Below are positions 51,049 through 61,413 of a stretch of 64,000 nt of DNA, in pieces. The translations under genes and the position numbers were made by a program. The notes under the pieces are model-generated. The model saw only the letters and a program-made list of their open reading frames with translations, was not told the DNA's origin and ran no database searches. Each line of letters begins with the position of its first letter. The first letter of the stretch is position 1. The DNA lies in NCBI RefSeq assembly GCF_013127955.1, contig NZ_CP053435.1, forward strand, positions 5,555,001 to 5,619,000, given 5' to 3'. This DNA is from Spirosoma taeanense (lineage in GTDB: Bacteria; Bacteroidota; Bacteroidia; Cytophagales; Spirosomataceae).

Positions 51049-54000
51049 ATGCTGCGCTTATTCGCTCTTGCCCTGTTAATAGTTATTCTGCCTCTCTCTT
51101 CTCTGGCGCAGAATCGTCGGCCGGATAAGGAGTTCTCTGATTACGCCCGCGACTGGCAACGAGCCGATTCGCTGGCTGCCAAAGGCTTGCCTAAATCGGC
51201 ACTGGCGATTGTGAACCATATTTATGTCGAAGCGAAAACGGCGCGCAATTATCCGCAGGTTGCCAAGGCGGCTATGCACCGGGTAATCTTCCGAAGTTAT
51301 TCCGACGAAGATGCTTATGTAGAGCTGGTTCGTTCCTTACAGGCTGATATACAGGACACCCCAGAACCAGCTAAATCTGTGCTGCAATCAGTGCTGGCAG
51401 ACGTCTACTGGCAATATTTCCAGCAAAATCGCTACAAGTTTTATGACCGGGCCACCATAGGGCAGCCATCTGGCAATTCGAACGAAGCCGACTTCCGGAC
51501 CTGGGATGCGCATCGGCTGATTGAAACGATTACGGGAACGTATCTGGCCTCTATTGAGCAGCAGGCTCTGCTCCAGAAAACGCCGATTTCCGCGTATGAC
51601 GCGCTTCTGGACAAGGGCGACCCCGATGCCCGGCTCCTTCGGCCAACGTTGTTTGATTTACTGGCGCACCGGACTATTTCCTTTTTTCAAAACACCGAGC
51701 CTGATCTGCTGAAGCCCATTTTTCGATTTGAACTCGATCAGCCGGATTACCTCAGAGGGCCCGCTGTTTTTGCCAATCTTTCCATACAGAGCCGTGATTC
51801 GCTGTCAGGCCGGTATCAGGCGTTACGGCTCTATCAGCAACTGCTGGCATTTCACCTGACCGATACCGACCCGACGGCTCTGGCCGATGCTGATGTGCTG
51901 CGGCTGGCGTTTGTGCATGGCTACAGCGTTGTGCCGGAAAAAGATTCATTATACCGCCAGACGTTAACGGCCCAGATGACCAGATACAAAAACCAAACCG
52001 CAGAAGCTATTTATGGGTATCAACTGGCCTACTTTATGGCCAGTGATAACAGGTTATTCCAACGAGTTGAAGAGCCATTTGCGCTGGGTAGCGCAGATAC
52101 TGCCCAAACCCGCTGGAACCGTAAACAGGCGGCTGACATCTGTCGGGATCTGATAAAACGCTACCCGAAAACACTTCCCGGCCAGCAGGCTGCACAGTTG
52201 TTGAACCGGCTATTACAGCCGACTTATTCGCTCCAGATAGAGCCGGTAAATGCGCCCGGCCAGCCATTTCGGGCACTCGTGACGTACCAGAATATCGGTC
52301 AGATTCGCTACCGGATTCTGCGTCAGTCGATACAGGCGCTTACGGCCGAACAGAATCAATCTGGTACCGAAGACCAACGTAAACAGATTATCAAAAACTG
52401 GCTCAGGCAGCTAGCCATCGCAGAAGGATCAGTCACCTTACCTAATGACGGCGATCTCTATCAGCATTCAGTTGAGATGCCGCTTGCGGGCCTTCCCGTT
52501 GGTCAATACGTATTGTTGACAACAGACAGCACATTTGGCAATGAAAAGGTTCAGTATGTAGCGTTTAGCATTTCCTCGATTAGTTATGCCTTGACGAATA
52601 CCCGACCTGACAACTCACGTCAGTCGCTGTTTGTCGTAAACCGGCGAACGGGTGAACCGCTATCCGACGCGTCGGTTGCCTTACTGGTTGTAAAAGGGCA
52701 GACAGCAGGCCCCCCATCTGCACGCTATCAGACAGACGATAACGGTCAGGTTAACGTGCCCGCCAATGCACTTCCGGACCAAACCAGCTTTTATTACCTC
52801 ATCAGCCGGGGGGCCGACTCGTTGCTTTCCGATCCGCAATACAACTACAACTATCGTGGGAATACCAGCGAGGAGCCAGTCGGGACGTACACCAAACTCT
52901 TCACCGACCGGGCAATCTACCGGCCCGGCCAGCCCATTTACGTTAAAGGGCTGGTTTACGAAGGAAAGGCTAACCAGTTTAACGTAAAACCCAGCCAGGA
53001 CGAGACAATCGAACTGCTCGATCAGTATGGCGAACGGGTTTCTCAGGTAACCGTGCGAACCAACGAATTCGGTACGTATAGTACCAGCTTTACAGCACCC
53101 GTAGGACGGCTAACGGGCCTGATGACCATCCAGACCAGCCACGGCAGCACAACCGTTCGGGTTGAAGAATACAAACGCCCAACGTTCGAGGTTACGATCA
53201 AGCCTATTCAGCAATCATTCCGCCTGGAACAGACCGTTACGCTCTCGGCGCAGGTAAAAACGTTTGCCGGGGCTGTGGTTGATGAAGGACAGGTACGGTT
53301 CCGGGTCGTTCGAAGATACCGACCGCGCTGGGACTGGTGGTCTATCCGTCAGCCCCGGTACAGGTCAGAAACCGAAATCACGAATGGCGTGGCGCAAACC
53401 GACGCGCAGGGCAACGTAAGTCTGTCGTTTCCTGCCCTGCCCGACCGTCAGATTGCTCGTCAGACCAATCCGATCTTCGACTTCATTATAACGATTGACG
53501 TAACCGACCGGGCGGGCGAAACTCGTAGCGCCACCCGGACGCTGGGAATCGGCTATTCGGCTCTTCAGATTGAACTGGCGATTCCAGCCCAGATCGAGAA
53601 AAGTCAGCCGGCTGACAGCGCAGTCGTTACGTTTCCGGTACGAATCACGAATCAGTCAGGTGAAAACGTATCTGCCAAAGGCTTGTTAACAATTTACCGG
53701 CTTCAACCTCCATCATATCCCCTGCGTAGTCGGCTCTGGGAGCGTCCGGATCGTCAGTTACTAAGCGAAGCGGAGTTTAAGCGGCTGTTTCCCAACGACC
53801 TTTACGCCAACGAACTGGACCCGCGTGCGTGGCCAAAAATCAATCGCGTGCAGCAGCAGACGCTAACCTATCCCACCGATTCGCTATTTAAGCCTAACCT
53901 GACGCAGTACGCTCCGGGCGAATACGTCGCGGAGATGACTGCTACCAGCTCGACCGGCGATACGATCCGTGAACAGGCATTTTTCTCGGCCATTGACGGG

Positions 54001-57000
54001 GCGCAACCCATTGCCTCTGCCCGCGCCGACGGCTGGGTGCAGGCGCGGAAGGCCACGGCTGAACCGGGTGGAGAAGCTGTTTTCTGGGTCGGTAACAACC
54101 AGCCCGGCTGGGTTTTAATGACGGTGGAAGAACAGCATAAAATCAAACGGCAGGAGTGGCTAAAAACCGATGGTAAACCCCGGCGGGTAGCTTTTTCGGT
54201 AACTGAAAGTCAGCGGGGTGGGTTTGCGGTGCATTTTCTGATGATGCAGAACGGACGACTGTACCAGAAATCGCAGGTGATTACGGTTCCATTCACGAAT
54301 AAGCAGTTGACGATTGAAACCCAGACGTTCCGCAATAAACTCAGGCCCGGCCAGCAGGAAACCTGGACGCTAACAATTGCTGGCCTGAACCAGACACCCG
54401 CCGAACTGGTAGCTACTCTTTACGACGCATCGCTGGATGCCTTCGCCCGGCTCGATTGGCCAACGACTATTTACGAGCCGTATCGGCCATCAGGAAACAG
54501 TTGGCATTACGTAGGGCTTTATAGCCGGCAAAGCAATCCTCTGGTTTACCGCTACCGGCCTGAGCCCCCCGCTCCTGTCCGCCAGTACGATCAGCTAAGC
54601 TGGGGCAACTATCGGTTTACGCCCTACGGTGGTCCTTTGTTTCGACGTAACCGCGTTTCGGATCAGGCTTTGCGCGTAATGGTTCAGCGAAAAGGGAAGC
54701 GCTTGTTTGGTATTGTAAAAAACAGGGGTGGATCAGGCGTATCGGGCGTTAGTATCTTCCTGAAAGGCACTACTACCGGGGTGAGTACAGATACAAAGGG
54801 AACGTTTTCGCTCCCGGCAGCATCGGATAGTAAATCCGTCGTGCTGGTCTTTTCGCTGATTGGCTATAGAACAAACGAAATAACAGTTAGCCAGAAAACC
54901 ATCAGCTTCCGAATGCAGCCCGACAGGCAGGCGTTGGAAGAGGAGGTTGCCGTTCAATACAGTGCTGCTCCATCCAAACAGGCTATGATGAGCGCGAGGG
55001 TTTCCAAACGGGAAGCAGGGGGCGGAGGTGCCGCTCAGGCTGCTGATGCAGAAGCTACAACGGAATTGCCTGAGGCTATTGCTGCCGAAAATACTAACTC
55101 GGCTAATCCATCAACCGACGGACTCATAAACCCACGTCGGAATTTCAACGAAACGGCCTTTTTCTTCCCGCAGCTCCGAACAGATGAGCAGGGCCGCGTG
55201 GTTTTGACGTTCACCATGCCGGAAGCTCTCACGCGCTGGCGACTGCTGGCGTTTGCCCACACAAAAGACCTGAAAACCGGAACCTTTGAGCGCGAGATTA
55301 TTACGCAGAAAGAACTCATGATTACGGCCAATGCCCCGCGCTTCGTTCGGGAGGGGGACACCATCCGGCTCGCGGCCCGCGTAAACAACCTGACCGGGAA
55401 GGCTTTATCTGGCTCGGCTACTCTTGAGCTGGTGGATGCGCTGACGGGTGAGCCGATGAATAGTAGACTGCCTCATTCGGCATCTCCCCTCTCCATTACT
55501 ATGGCGGGTGGCCAGAGCCAGTCGGTTGCCTGGACGCTGGTTGTTCCAGCGGGTCTTGAAGCCGTTACGTGTCGTCTGACGACCCGGTCGGGCAGCTTCA
55601 CCGATGGCGAAGAGTTTACGATTCCCGTCCTGCCAAACCGGGTGCTTATAACTGATACGCAGCCGTTCTGGGTGAATGGTTCAAATTCAGCAGAAACGAA
55701 GACATTCAAGCTGAAAGAACTCGCGAATCTTACGCCGGAACTGCCTGTTCAGCACGAACGGCTAACGGTAGAGGTAACCAGCAATCCGGCTTGGTACGCC
55801 CTGCAGGCGCTTCCTTATCTGATGGAGTACCGCTACGAATGCGCCGAACAACTGTTCAGCCGCTTGTACGCCAACAGCCTGGCGGCTCATATAGTTGGAA
55901 GTCAGCCCGCGTTCAGGCAGGTAATTGACGAATGGAAACGAAAATCGCCCCGGAACCCGCTTCAGTCTAACGAAGAACTAAAAGCCGTTACGCTGGAAAA
56001 CTCACCCTGGCTGGCCGAAGCGCGTTCCGAAGCCGAACGGCAGGCGCAGTTGGGTCAGTTGCTCGATCAAAACCGCATGACCGATGAACAACAGCGGACG
56101 TTCTATAGACTCAAGCAGTTGCAGACCGAAAACGGTGCGTTTCGCTGGTTCGGCGGCATGACTCCAGACTTGTCTATGACCCTGCATATTCTGAGTGGGT
56201 TTGGGCATCTGCAAAAGTTGGGGGTTCGCTTTCCTGACGCGATGCAGACGCAACTAAACGAAATGCTGGCCAGCGCAATTCGCTATTCCGACGCGGAGGT
56301 AAAAGAGTGGATTACGCAGCAACAGCAAAAAAGTAAGACGAGCGGTGAACGACCATTTACAGAAACGCAGTACCTCTACGCGCGTAGCTTCTATCCGAAG
56401 CAGCCGATGGACAAAGACGTGCTGGCGTATCTGAAACAACGCGTAAGCAATAACTGGCTGAAACAGAGCTTGCAGGGTCAGGCCCTAGCCGCGCTGGCGT
56501 TGGCTCGTTTAGGCGATGCAAAAACGGCCAACCAAATCCTGGCTTCGTTACGTGAGCGGGCGCGGGAATCAGAGGAAATGGGTATGTACTGGCCCGATAA
56601 CCAGTCGGGGCTATTCTGGTACCAGGCCCCTATCGAAACGCAGGCATACCTGATGGAAGCGTTCAATGAGATTGCTCAGGATCAGGCCACTATCGATAAG
56701 ATGAAACGCTGGTTAATACGTCAGAAACAAACGCAGTCCTGGGGCTCAACAAAAGCTACGACAGAAGCCGTATATGCGTTGCTGTTGCGGGGCAGCGACT
56801 GGCTCAGCACAAAATCTACCGCACAGGTTAGTTTAGGCGGTCAGTCCATTGAGAGCCGGGCCATGAAAACCGAAGCCATTACGGGTTATCAGAAAGTAAC
56901 CTATGCCGCCAGTGAGATCAAGCCGGAGATGGGCCTTATCCAGATCACGAAGAGAACAGAAGGCCTGGCCTGGGGCGCGTTATACTGGCAGCATTTTGAA

Positions 57001-57450
57001 CCCCTGGATCGGGTTATGCCGGGCAGTGCGGGTCTATCGGTTCAGAAAGAACTGTTTATACAGCAGCACTCACCCGGTGGGCCGGTTAGTTCGCCCGTTA
57101 CGTCGCAAACTTATTTGAAACCCGGCGATCTGATCAAAGTTCGGCTGGTGCTGAAAACCGATCGCGCGATGGAATACGTCCATCTGAAAGACGGTCGTGC
57201 ATCGGGTTTTGAGCCGGTGAGCGCCCTGTCGGGGTACAAGTTTCAGAACGGCCTTGGTTACTATGAATCGCCCCGCGACGCATCGACGGACTTTTTTCTG
57301 AGCTATCTGCCGATAGGAACCCACGTGTTTGAATATAATCTTCGGGTCGCTCAGACCGGCGATTTCTCGGCGGGTGTTGCTACGGTGCAATGCTTCTACG
57401 CGCCGGAGTTTTCAGCGCATTCAGCCGGTGGGCGCGTGCAGGTAAGGTGA
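51049..57450 (+). CDS. Alpha-2-macroglobulin-family protein with embedded carboxypeptidase-regulatory-like domain
   Basis: 2133 residues with a Sec signal peptide (LFALALLIVILPLSSLAQ). An N-terminal helical region (about 20-390) is followed by macroglobulin beta domains (TDRAIYRPGQPIYVKGLVYEG near 620, RVEEYKRPTFEVTIKP near 705). A carboxypeptidase-regulatory-like insert lies at about 1218-1290 (RLFGIVKNRGGSGVSGVSIFLKGTTTGVST). The A2M core (NETAFFFPQLRTDEQGRVVLTFTMPEALTRWRL) follows. The thioester motif CAEQ is at 1598-1601 (in YRYECAEQLF), then the alpha-helical thioester domain. A2Ms trap proteases; bacterial ones are thought to guard the periplasm. No penicillin-binding protein 1C gene (the usual partner in Proteobacteria) is adjacent. 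It is monocistronic. Confidence 0.93.
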   Translation: MLRLFALALLIVILPLSSLAQNRRPDKEFSDYARDWQRADSLAAKGLPKSALAIVNHIYVEAKTARNYPQVAKAAMHRVIFRSYSDEDAYVELVRSLQADIQDTPEPAKSVLQSVLADVYWQYFQQNRYKFYDRATIGQPSGNSNEADFRTWDAHRLIETITGTYLASIEQQALLQKTPISAYDALLDKGDPDARLLRPTLFDLLAHRTISFFQNTEPDLLKPIFRFELDQPDYLRGPAVFANLSIQSRDSLSGRYQALRLYQQLLAFHLTDTDPTALADADVLRLAFVHGYSVVPEKDSLYRQTLTAQMTRYKNQTAEAIYGYQLAYFMASDNRLFQRVEEPFALGSADTAQTRWNRKQAADICRDLIKRYPKTLPGQQAAQLLNRLLQPTYSLQIEPVNAPGQPFRALVTYQNIGQIRYRILRQSIQALTAEQNQSGTEDQRKQIIKNWLRQLAIAEGSVTLPNDGDLYQHSVEMPLAGLPVGQYVLLTTDSTFGNEKVQYVAFSISSISYALTNTRPDNSRQSLFVVNRRTGEPLSDASVALLVVKGQTAGPPSARYQTDDNGQVNVPANALPDQTSFYYLISRGADSLLSDPQYNYNYRGNTSEEPVGTYTKLFTDRAIYRPGQPIYVKGLVYEGKANQFNVKPSQDETIELLDQYGERVSQVTVRTNEFGTYSTSFTAPVGRLTGLMTIQTSHGSTTVRVEEYKRPTFEVTIKPIQQSFRLEQTVTLSAQVKTFAGAVVDEGQVRFRVVRRYRPRWDWWSIRQPRYRSETEITNGVAQTDAQGNVSLSFPALPDRQIARQTNPIFDFIITIDVTDRAGETRSATRTLGIGYSALQIELAIPAQIEKSQPADSAVVTFPVRITNQSGENVSAKGLLTIYRLQPPSYPLRSRLWERPDRQLLSEAEFKRLFPNDLYANELDPRAWPKINRVQQQTLTYPTDSLFKPNLTQYAPGEYVAEMTATSSTGDTIREQAFFSAIDGAQPIASARADGWVQARKATAEPGGEAVFWVGNNQPGWVLMTVEEQHKIKRQEWLKTDGKPRRVAFSVTESQRGGFAVHFLMMQNGRLYQKSQVITVPFTNKQLTIETQTFRNKLRPGQQETWTLTIAGLNQTPAELVATLYDASLDAFARLDWPTTIYEPYRPSGNSWHYVGLYSRQSNPLVYRYRPEPPAPVRQYDQLSWGNYRFTPYGGPLFRRNRVSDQALRVMVQRKGKRLFGIVKNRGGSGVSGVSIFLKGTTTGVSTDTKGTFSLPAASDSKSVVLVFSLIGYRTNEITVSQKTISFRMQPDRQALEEEVAVQYSAAPSKQAMMSARVSKREAGGGGAAQAADAEATTELPEAIAAENTNSANPSTDGLINPRRNFNETAFFFPQLRTDEQGRVVLTFTMPEALTRWRLLAFAHTKDLKTGTFEREIITQKELMITANAPRFVREGDTIRLAARVNNLTGKALSGSATLELVDALTGEPMNSRLPHSASPLSITMAGGQSQSVAWTLVVPAGLEAVTCRLTTRSGSFTDGEEFTIPVLPNRVLITDTQPFWVNGSNSAETKTFKLKELANLTPELPVQHERLTVEVTSNPAWYALQALPYLMEYRYECAEQLFSRLYANSLAAHIVGSQPAFRQVIDEWKRKSPRNPLQSNEELKAVTLENSPWLAEARSEAERQAQLGQLLDQNRMTDEQQRTFYRLKQLQTENGAFRWFGGMTPDLSMTLHILSGFGHLQKLGVRFPDAMQTQLNEMLASAIRYSDAEVKEWITQQQQKSKTSGERPFTETQYLYARSFYPKQPMDKDVLAYLKQRVSNNWLKQSLQGQALAALALARLGDAKTANQILASLRERARESEEMGMYWPDNQSGLFWYQAPIETQAYLMEAFNEIAQDQATIDKMKRWLIRQKQTQSWGSTKATTEAVYALLLRGSDWLSTKSTAQVSLGGQSIESRAMKTEAITGYQKVTYAASEIKPEMGLIQITKRTEGLAWGALYWQHFEPLDRVMPGSAGLSVQKELFIQQHSPGGPVSSPVTSQTYLKPGDLIKVRLVLKTDRAMEYVHLKDGRASGFEPVSALSGYKFQNGLGYYESPRDASTDFFLSYLPIGTHVFEYNLRVAQTGDFSAGVATVQCFYAPEFSAHSAGGRVQVR

Positions 57451-57467
57451 TTAGTATAAAAAACAGT

Positions 57468-57503
57468 AAAGCCTGCCAGCGCGTAAACCGACTGGCAGGC
57501 TTT
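57468..57503. terminator. Bidirectional terminator between the A2M gene and the trp-operon tail
   Basis: AAAGCCTGCCAG (57468-57479) pairs with CTGGCAGGCTTT (57492-57503) across a 12-nt loop, between convergent transcripts. Confidence 0.85.
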
Positions 57504-57521
57504 GTTATGATGTAGTATCAA

Positions 57522-57857
57522 CTAGACAATCGCATCAATCAGGGCGGTCACAATAGCCACCACAATACTGAAAAGTAAAGCGGAGATGAACCCACTAACG
57601 GCAAAACCCGGTATCAGATAGGCTGTCAGATACACCATTAGAACGTTGATAACCAGCAGAAACAGGCCCAACGTCAGAATCGTGATCGGAATGGTTAGTA
57701 TCGTCAGAATCGGCTTAATGAACGCATTTAAAAAACCCAGCACAATGGCTACGATTAAATAAGTGCCGACACCACCGGTTACGGAGATGCCGGGGATAAA
57801 CACGCTAGCGACGTAAACGGCCACTGCGCTGATAAGAATTCGGATAATCAGGCCCAT
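57522..57857 (-). CDS. Small four-helix membrane protein, phage-holin-4 superfamily-like
   Basis: 111 residues from ATG 57857 (an upstream non-ATG extension is unlikely). Four hydrophobic segments fill the chain (LIIRILISAVAVYVASVFIPGI, LIVAIVLGFLNAFIKPILTIL, ILTLGLFLLVINVLMVYLTAYLIPG, FISALLFSIVVAIVTALIDAIV). The IKPIL...LPIT-type spacing matches the widespread Phage_holin_4_2/YvlD-like family of bacterial chromosomes. These are not phage genes and their function is unsettled. It is the last gene after hisIE on the trp strand, 80 nt downstream. Confidence 0.7.
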   Translation of the reverse strand: MGLIIRILISAVAVYVASVFIPGISVTGGVGTYLIVAIVLGFLNAFIKPILTILTIPITILTLGLFLLVINVLMVYLTAYLIPGFAVSGFISALLFSIVVAIVTALIDAIV

Positions 57858-57937
57858 GAATTGATAGAGGTTTGGTGAGAAATGCGGCTCAGACCTTGCT
57901 GCAAGGCCAGCAACACTGAACAAACCTCAAACCCGAG

Positions 57938-58546
57938 CTATTGTTTTTGATGACGGCTCTGCAATACCGTCACAATATCGTCCAGGCTCATGTTTTTCTG
58001 TTCCAGCAGGACCAGGAAATGAAACAGCAAATCGGCCGCTTCCCCCTTGAACAGATCGTCGTTACTGTCTTTGGCCTCGATGACCAGCTCAACAGCTTCC
58101 TCCCCTACTTTCTGAGCAATCTTATTAACGCCCCGGTTAAACAGGGTCGTTGTGTAGGACTTTTCCGAGGGGTTGACCTTGCGGTCGTGAATAATGCTTT
58201 GCAGATAATTCAGGAACTGACCTTTTCCCTGATTGACTTCCTCAAAACACGTATCTGCGCCCGTATGACAAACGGGCCCGGCTGGGTTCGTTTTAATCAG
58301 CAGCGTATCGCCGTCGCAATCCACCAGAATTTCCCGAACGTGCAGAAAGTTATTAGAGGTTTCGCCTTTGGTCCATAACCGCTGCTTGCTCCGGCTGAAA
58401 AACGTTACGATCTGCTCATCGACAGTTTTGTCATAAGCTTCGCGGTTCATATAGCCCAGCATCAGAACTTTACCGGTTTCGGCGTCCTGAATTACAGCGG
58501 GAATGAGTCCGTCGGGGGATTTATCGAAATTAATCTCGGAATTCAT
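57938..58546 (-). CDS. hisIE: Bifunctional phosphoribosyl-AMP cyclohydrolase/phosphoribosyl-ATP pyrophosphatase
   Basis: A 202-residue fusion catalysing steps 2 and 3 of histidine synthesis. The N-terminal HisI part (1-110) has LMLGYMNREAYDKT, FFSRSKQRLWTKGETSNNFL, DCDGDTLLIKTNPAGPVCHTGADTCF (metal-binding Cys/His). The C-terminal HisE part (about 115-200) has KVGEEAVELVIEAKDSNDDLFKGEAADLLFHFLVLL. It lies 17 nt after trpA, so it appears to be transcribed with the trp genes rather than with the other his genes. Confidence 0.95.
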   Translation of the reverse strand: MNSEINFDKSPDGLIPAVIQDAETGKVLMLGYMNREAYDKTVDEQIVTFFSRSKQRLWTKGETSNNFLHVREILVDCDGDTLLIKTNPAGPVCHTGADTCFEEVNQGKGQFLNYLQSIIHDRKVNPSEKSYTTTLFNRGVNKIAQKVGEEAVELVIEAKDSNDDLFKGEAADLLFHFLVLLEQKNMSLDDIVTVLQSRHQKQ

Positions 58547-58563
58547 GCTGCAAAGGTACGCCG

Positions 58564-59355
58564 TCAGGACCGAATCGTCTGCACAAACGACTGGATGCTC
58601 TCGGCCGAAGTGCCGTGGTCCTGTAAATGCCGGATAAACGCACTACCTACAATCGCGCCGTTGGCGTACTGACAGGCCGTATCGAAGGTTTCGTGGTTAT
58701 TGATGCCAAAGCCAATCAGGCGCGGGTTACGTAGATTCATCGCCTGAATGCGCTCAAAATACGCTCGCATTGGATCGCTGATACCTTTTGTTGAGCCGGT
58801 AATACTCGCCGATGACACCATATAGATAAACCCATCCGACTCCTGATCAATCAGCCGGATGCGGCTCTCTGCCGTTTGGGGCGTAATGAGATTTACGTTC
58901 AGGATACCATACTGACGAAAAATCGGCGCGTACTCATCGAGAAATAAATCCAGCGGCAGGTCGGGCAGGATAACCCCATCCACACCAACCGACTGGCACA
59001 TCCGGCAAAAATTCTCGACACCGTACTGCAGAACCGGGTTGATGTATCCCATCAGCAGTATCGGAACGGTGATTTCCTGACGACAGTTGGCTAACTGGGC
59101 AAAGAGCGTTTTCAGCGACATCCCGTTGTCCAGTGCCCGTCCGTTGCTTAGCTGGATCGTTTCGCCGTCGGCAACGGGATCTGAGTAAGGCATTCCAATT
59201 TCGACCAGATCAACGCCAGTCGCCTGCAAACCGCGCAGAACAGGCATTGTATCGTCGAGATTTGGAAAGCCAGCCGTGAAATAAACGCTGAGCAACCGGT
59301 CGCTTTTCTGCGAAAACAGGTCAGTGATGCGGTTTTGGGTGAGTTCCTGGGTCAT
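58564..59355 (-). CDS. trpA: Tryptophan synthase alpha subunit
   Basis: Cleaves indole-3-glycerol phosphate to indole and glyceraldehyde 3-phosphate; forms the alpha-beta channelled complex with TrpB. 263 residues, normal length. Motifs include the catalytic Glu in DLVEIGMPYSDPVADG (about 50-65), the catalytic Asp in GVDGVILPDLPLDLF, and the C-terminal phosphate-binding GFGINNHETFD and GAIVGSAFIRHL. It follows trpB by 37 nt. Confidence 0.97.
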   Translation of the reverse strand: MTQELTQNRITDLFSQKSDRLLSVYFTAGFPNLDDTMPVLRGLQATGVDLVEIGMPYSDPVADGETIQLSNGRALDNGMSLKTLFAQLANCRQEITVPILLMGYINPVLQYGVENFCRMCQSVGVDGVILPDLPLDLFLDEYAPIFRQYGILNVNLITPQTAESRIRLIDQESDGFIYMVSSASITGSTKGISDPMRAYFERIQAMNLRNPRLIGFGINNHETFDTACQYANGAIVGSAFIRHLQDHGTSAESIQSFVQTIRS

Positions 59356-59392
59356 GGTATGCAGCGAGAACCTACTGTTCGCGAAATGACGG

Positions 59393-60592
59393 CTACAAAT
59401 GCTTTGAATACGTACTTAGGTCTTTATCGCCCCGGCCCGATAAGCAGACAACCACAACATCGTTGGCCTGCAGATTCATTTTGTGTAAAGCGGCCAGGGC
59501 ATGGGCTGACTCAAGGGCAGGAATAATGCCTTCGAGCTTGCTAAGCCTGAAACCGGCCTCCAGCGCTTCGTCGTCGGTGATGGCGTAGAAGTCGCCCCGG
59601 CCGGAGTCGAACAGATGCGCGTGGAGCGGGCCAATGCCAGGGTAATCGAGACCAGCCGAGATGGAGTACGGTTCGGTTACCTGACCATCGTCGGTCTGCA
59701 TCAGAATCGTGCGACTGCCGTGCAGAACGCCCGGCTTACCCAGCGCGGTTGTGGCGGCCGAGTGTCCCGTCGTTACGCCCTGTCCGGCGGCTTCGGCGGC
59801 AACCAGACGGACCAATGGCTCGTGCAGAAAATGGTAAAACGCACCAGCGGCATTACTGCCACCGCCGACACAGGCGACGACGTAATCCGGATTTTCGCGG
59901 CCAATTTTCGTTAACAGTTGTTTCCTGACCTCTTCCGAGATGACTGATTGAAAGCGGGCGACCATGTCGGGATACGGGTGCGGCCCGACTACCGATCCAA
60001 TAATGTAGTGCGTATCGACCGGGTTATTTATCCAGTGACGCATGGCCTCGTTCGTCGCGTCTTTAAGCGTCTGACTGCCCGACGTTGCCGGAACGACCGT
60101 CGCGCCAAGCATCCGCATCCGGTCGACGTTGGGTTTCTGGCGTTCCATGTCGATACTGCCCATGTAAACGATGCACTCCAGGCCCATCAGAGCGCAGACC
60201 GTCGCGGTTGCTACCCCATGCTGACCGGCCCCGGTTTCGGCCACGATGCGCTTTTTACCAAGCCGTTGCGCCACCAGAATCTGACCGATGGTGTTGTTTA
60301 CCTTATGCGCACCGGTGTGGCAAAGGTCTTCCCGTTTCAGATAAATCGTTGCACCGAGTTCAGCCGACAGGCGTTTAGCCAGAAACAGAGGGGTTGGGCG
60401 CCCAACGTAATCTTCGAGTAGCTGCCAGAACTCGGCCTGAAAGGCAGGATCGGCTATGATCTGCAGATAGTTCTGACGGAGCTCCTCTACGTTTGGGTAA
60501 AGCATCTCCGGAATGAAGGCTCCGCCAAAGCGGCCATAAAAACCTTTATCGTTTACCTCAAAGGAGGTCTGGGGTTCGAGCGTGGTTGCCAT
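59393..60592 (-). CDS. trpB: Tryptophan synthase beta subunit
   Basis: PLP enzyme joining indole and serine to tryptophan. 399 residues from ATG 60592. The PLP lysine lies in [22 protein letters not shown], and the [25 protein letters not shown]-type [15 protein letters not shown] and [13 protein letters not shown] motifs are intact. The gap before it is 164 nt, the longest in the operon; a CAAAGCTTA (60644-60652) there is an imperfect promoter-like element that could allow extra trpB-A expression. Confidence 0.97.
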   Translation of the reverse strand: MATTLEPQTSFEVNDKGFYGRFGGAFIPEMLYPNVEELRQNYLQIIADPAFQAEFWQLLEDYVGRPTPLFLAKRLSAELGATIYLKREDLCHTGAHKVNNTIGQILVAQRLGKKRIVAETGAGQHGVATATVCALMGLECIVYMGSIDMERQKPNVDRMRMLGATVVPATSGSQTLKDATNEAMRHWINNPVDTHYIIGSVVGPHPYPDMVARFQSVISEEVRKQLLTKIGRENPDYVVACVGGGSNAAGAFYHFLHEPLVRLVAAEAAGQGVTTGHSAATTALGKPGVLHGSRTILMQTDDGQVTEPYSISAGLDYPGIGPLHAHLFDSGRGDFYAITDDEALEAGFRLSKLEGIIPALESAHALAALHKMNLQANDVVVVCLSGRGDKDLSTYSKHL

Positions 60593-60756
60593 AAAATTCA
60601 AAGGCTTAACTTAACGCAGCTCCGGGCAGATAGCGGTTTCGGACAAAGCTTATCGCTGCTCCAGTCGCGCTGTTGCTGACGCTTATGTGTTGTTTACTGT
60701 GGTTTTGTTCGTACCTGCTCAACGCAGCGGATCAACGGGTAATTGTCGGCCGGCGT

Positions 60757-61401
60757 TTAGACGGTTTCTTCCGCTTCTACCGGTCGCAGCCGGTCAATTA
60801 ACTCTTTCACCTTCGCAACGTCTTTTACACCCGGCGCCGTTTCGACCTGGCTGTTGACGTCAACACCGTATAACTTCATCCCTTTCAGCTTCGTCAGTTG
60901 ATCGAGATTATTCAGACCGATGCCACCACTGATGAAAAACGGTTTTTCATTGTCGTAACGGCTCAGAATACTCCAGTCAAACGTTACGCCATTGCCGCCT
61001 GGCTGATCGCCTTTGGCGTCGAACAGAAAGAAGTCGCACTGCGCCTTGAAGTTGTTGAGCATCGAAAAGTTGAATGACTCATCGACCCGGAACGCCTTGA
61101 TGATATTGATACCGCGGTTACGCAGGCTGCGGCAGTATTCCGGGGTTTCATTCCCGTGAAGCTGTACGTACTGAAAATCGTATTTCTTTACGCTGCGCAG
61201 AATAAACTCCGGGCTGGCGTTTACGAACACCCCTACTTTGCGAATCGAACGAGGCAATGACTTTACCACTTCTGCATCCAGGTCTTCGCCCACAAACCGG
61301 GGCGACTGATCATAGAAAATAAACCCGATAAAGTCGGGACCCAGGGCGGCAACCTCTTTGAGATTGTCGGCATCACGCATACCGCACACTTTAATTTTCA
61401 T
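60757..61401 (-). CDS. trpF: Phosphoribosylanthranilate isomerase
   Basis: Amadori isomerase, third step of the anthranilate-to-tryptophan branch. 214 residues. N-terminal MKIKVCGMRDADNLKEVAALGPDFIGFIFYDQSPRFV has the catalytic Cys in KVCGM; FVNASPEFILRSVKKYDFQYVQLHGNE and the C-terminal phosphate loop region FFISGGIGLNNLDQL are typical. trpC precedes it by 12 nt. Confidence 0.96.
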   Translation of the reverse strand: MKIKVCGMRDADNLKEVAALGPDFIGFIFYDQSPRFVGEDLDAEVVKSLPRSIRKVGVFVNASPEFILRSVKKYDFQYVQLHGNETPEYCRSLRNRGINIIKAFRVDESFNFSMLNNFKAQCDFFLFDAKGDQPGGNGVTFDWSILSRYDNEKPFFISGGIGLNNLDQLTKLKGMKLYGVDVNSQVETAPGVKDVAKVKELIDRLRPVEAEETV

Positions 61402-61413
61402 GGCTATACAAAG

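Noticed and set aside
57522-57857. Prophage remnant suggested by the holin-like name
   Set aside because: No other phage gene, attachment site or integrase nearby; this membrane family is a normal chromosomal gene in many bacteria.
60593-60756. Small gene or attenuator between trpF and trpB
   Set aside because: No open frame with a start and no terminator-antiterminator pair seen; only an imperfect promoter-like element.
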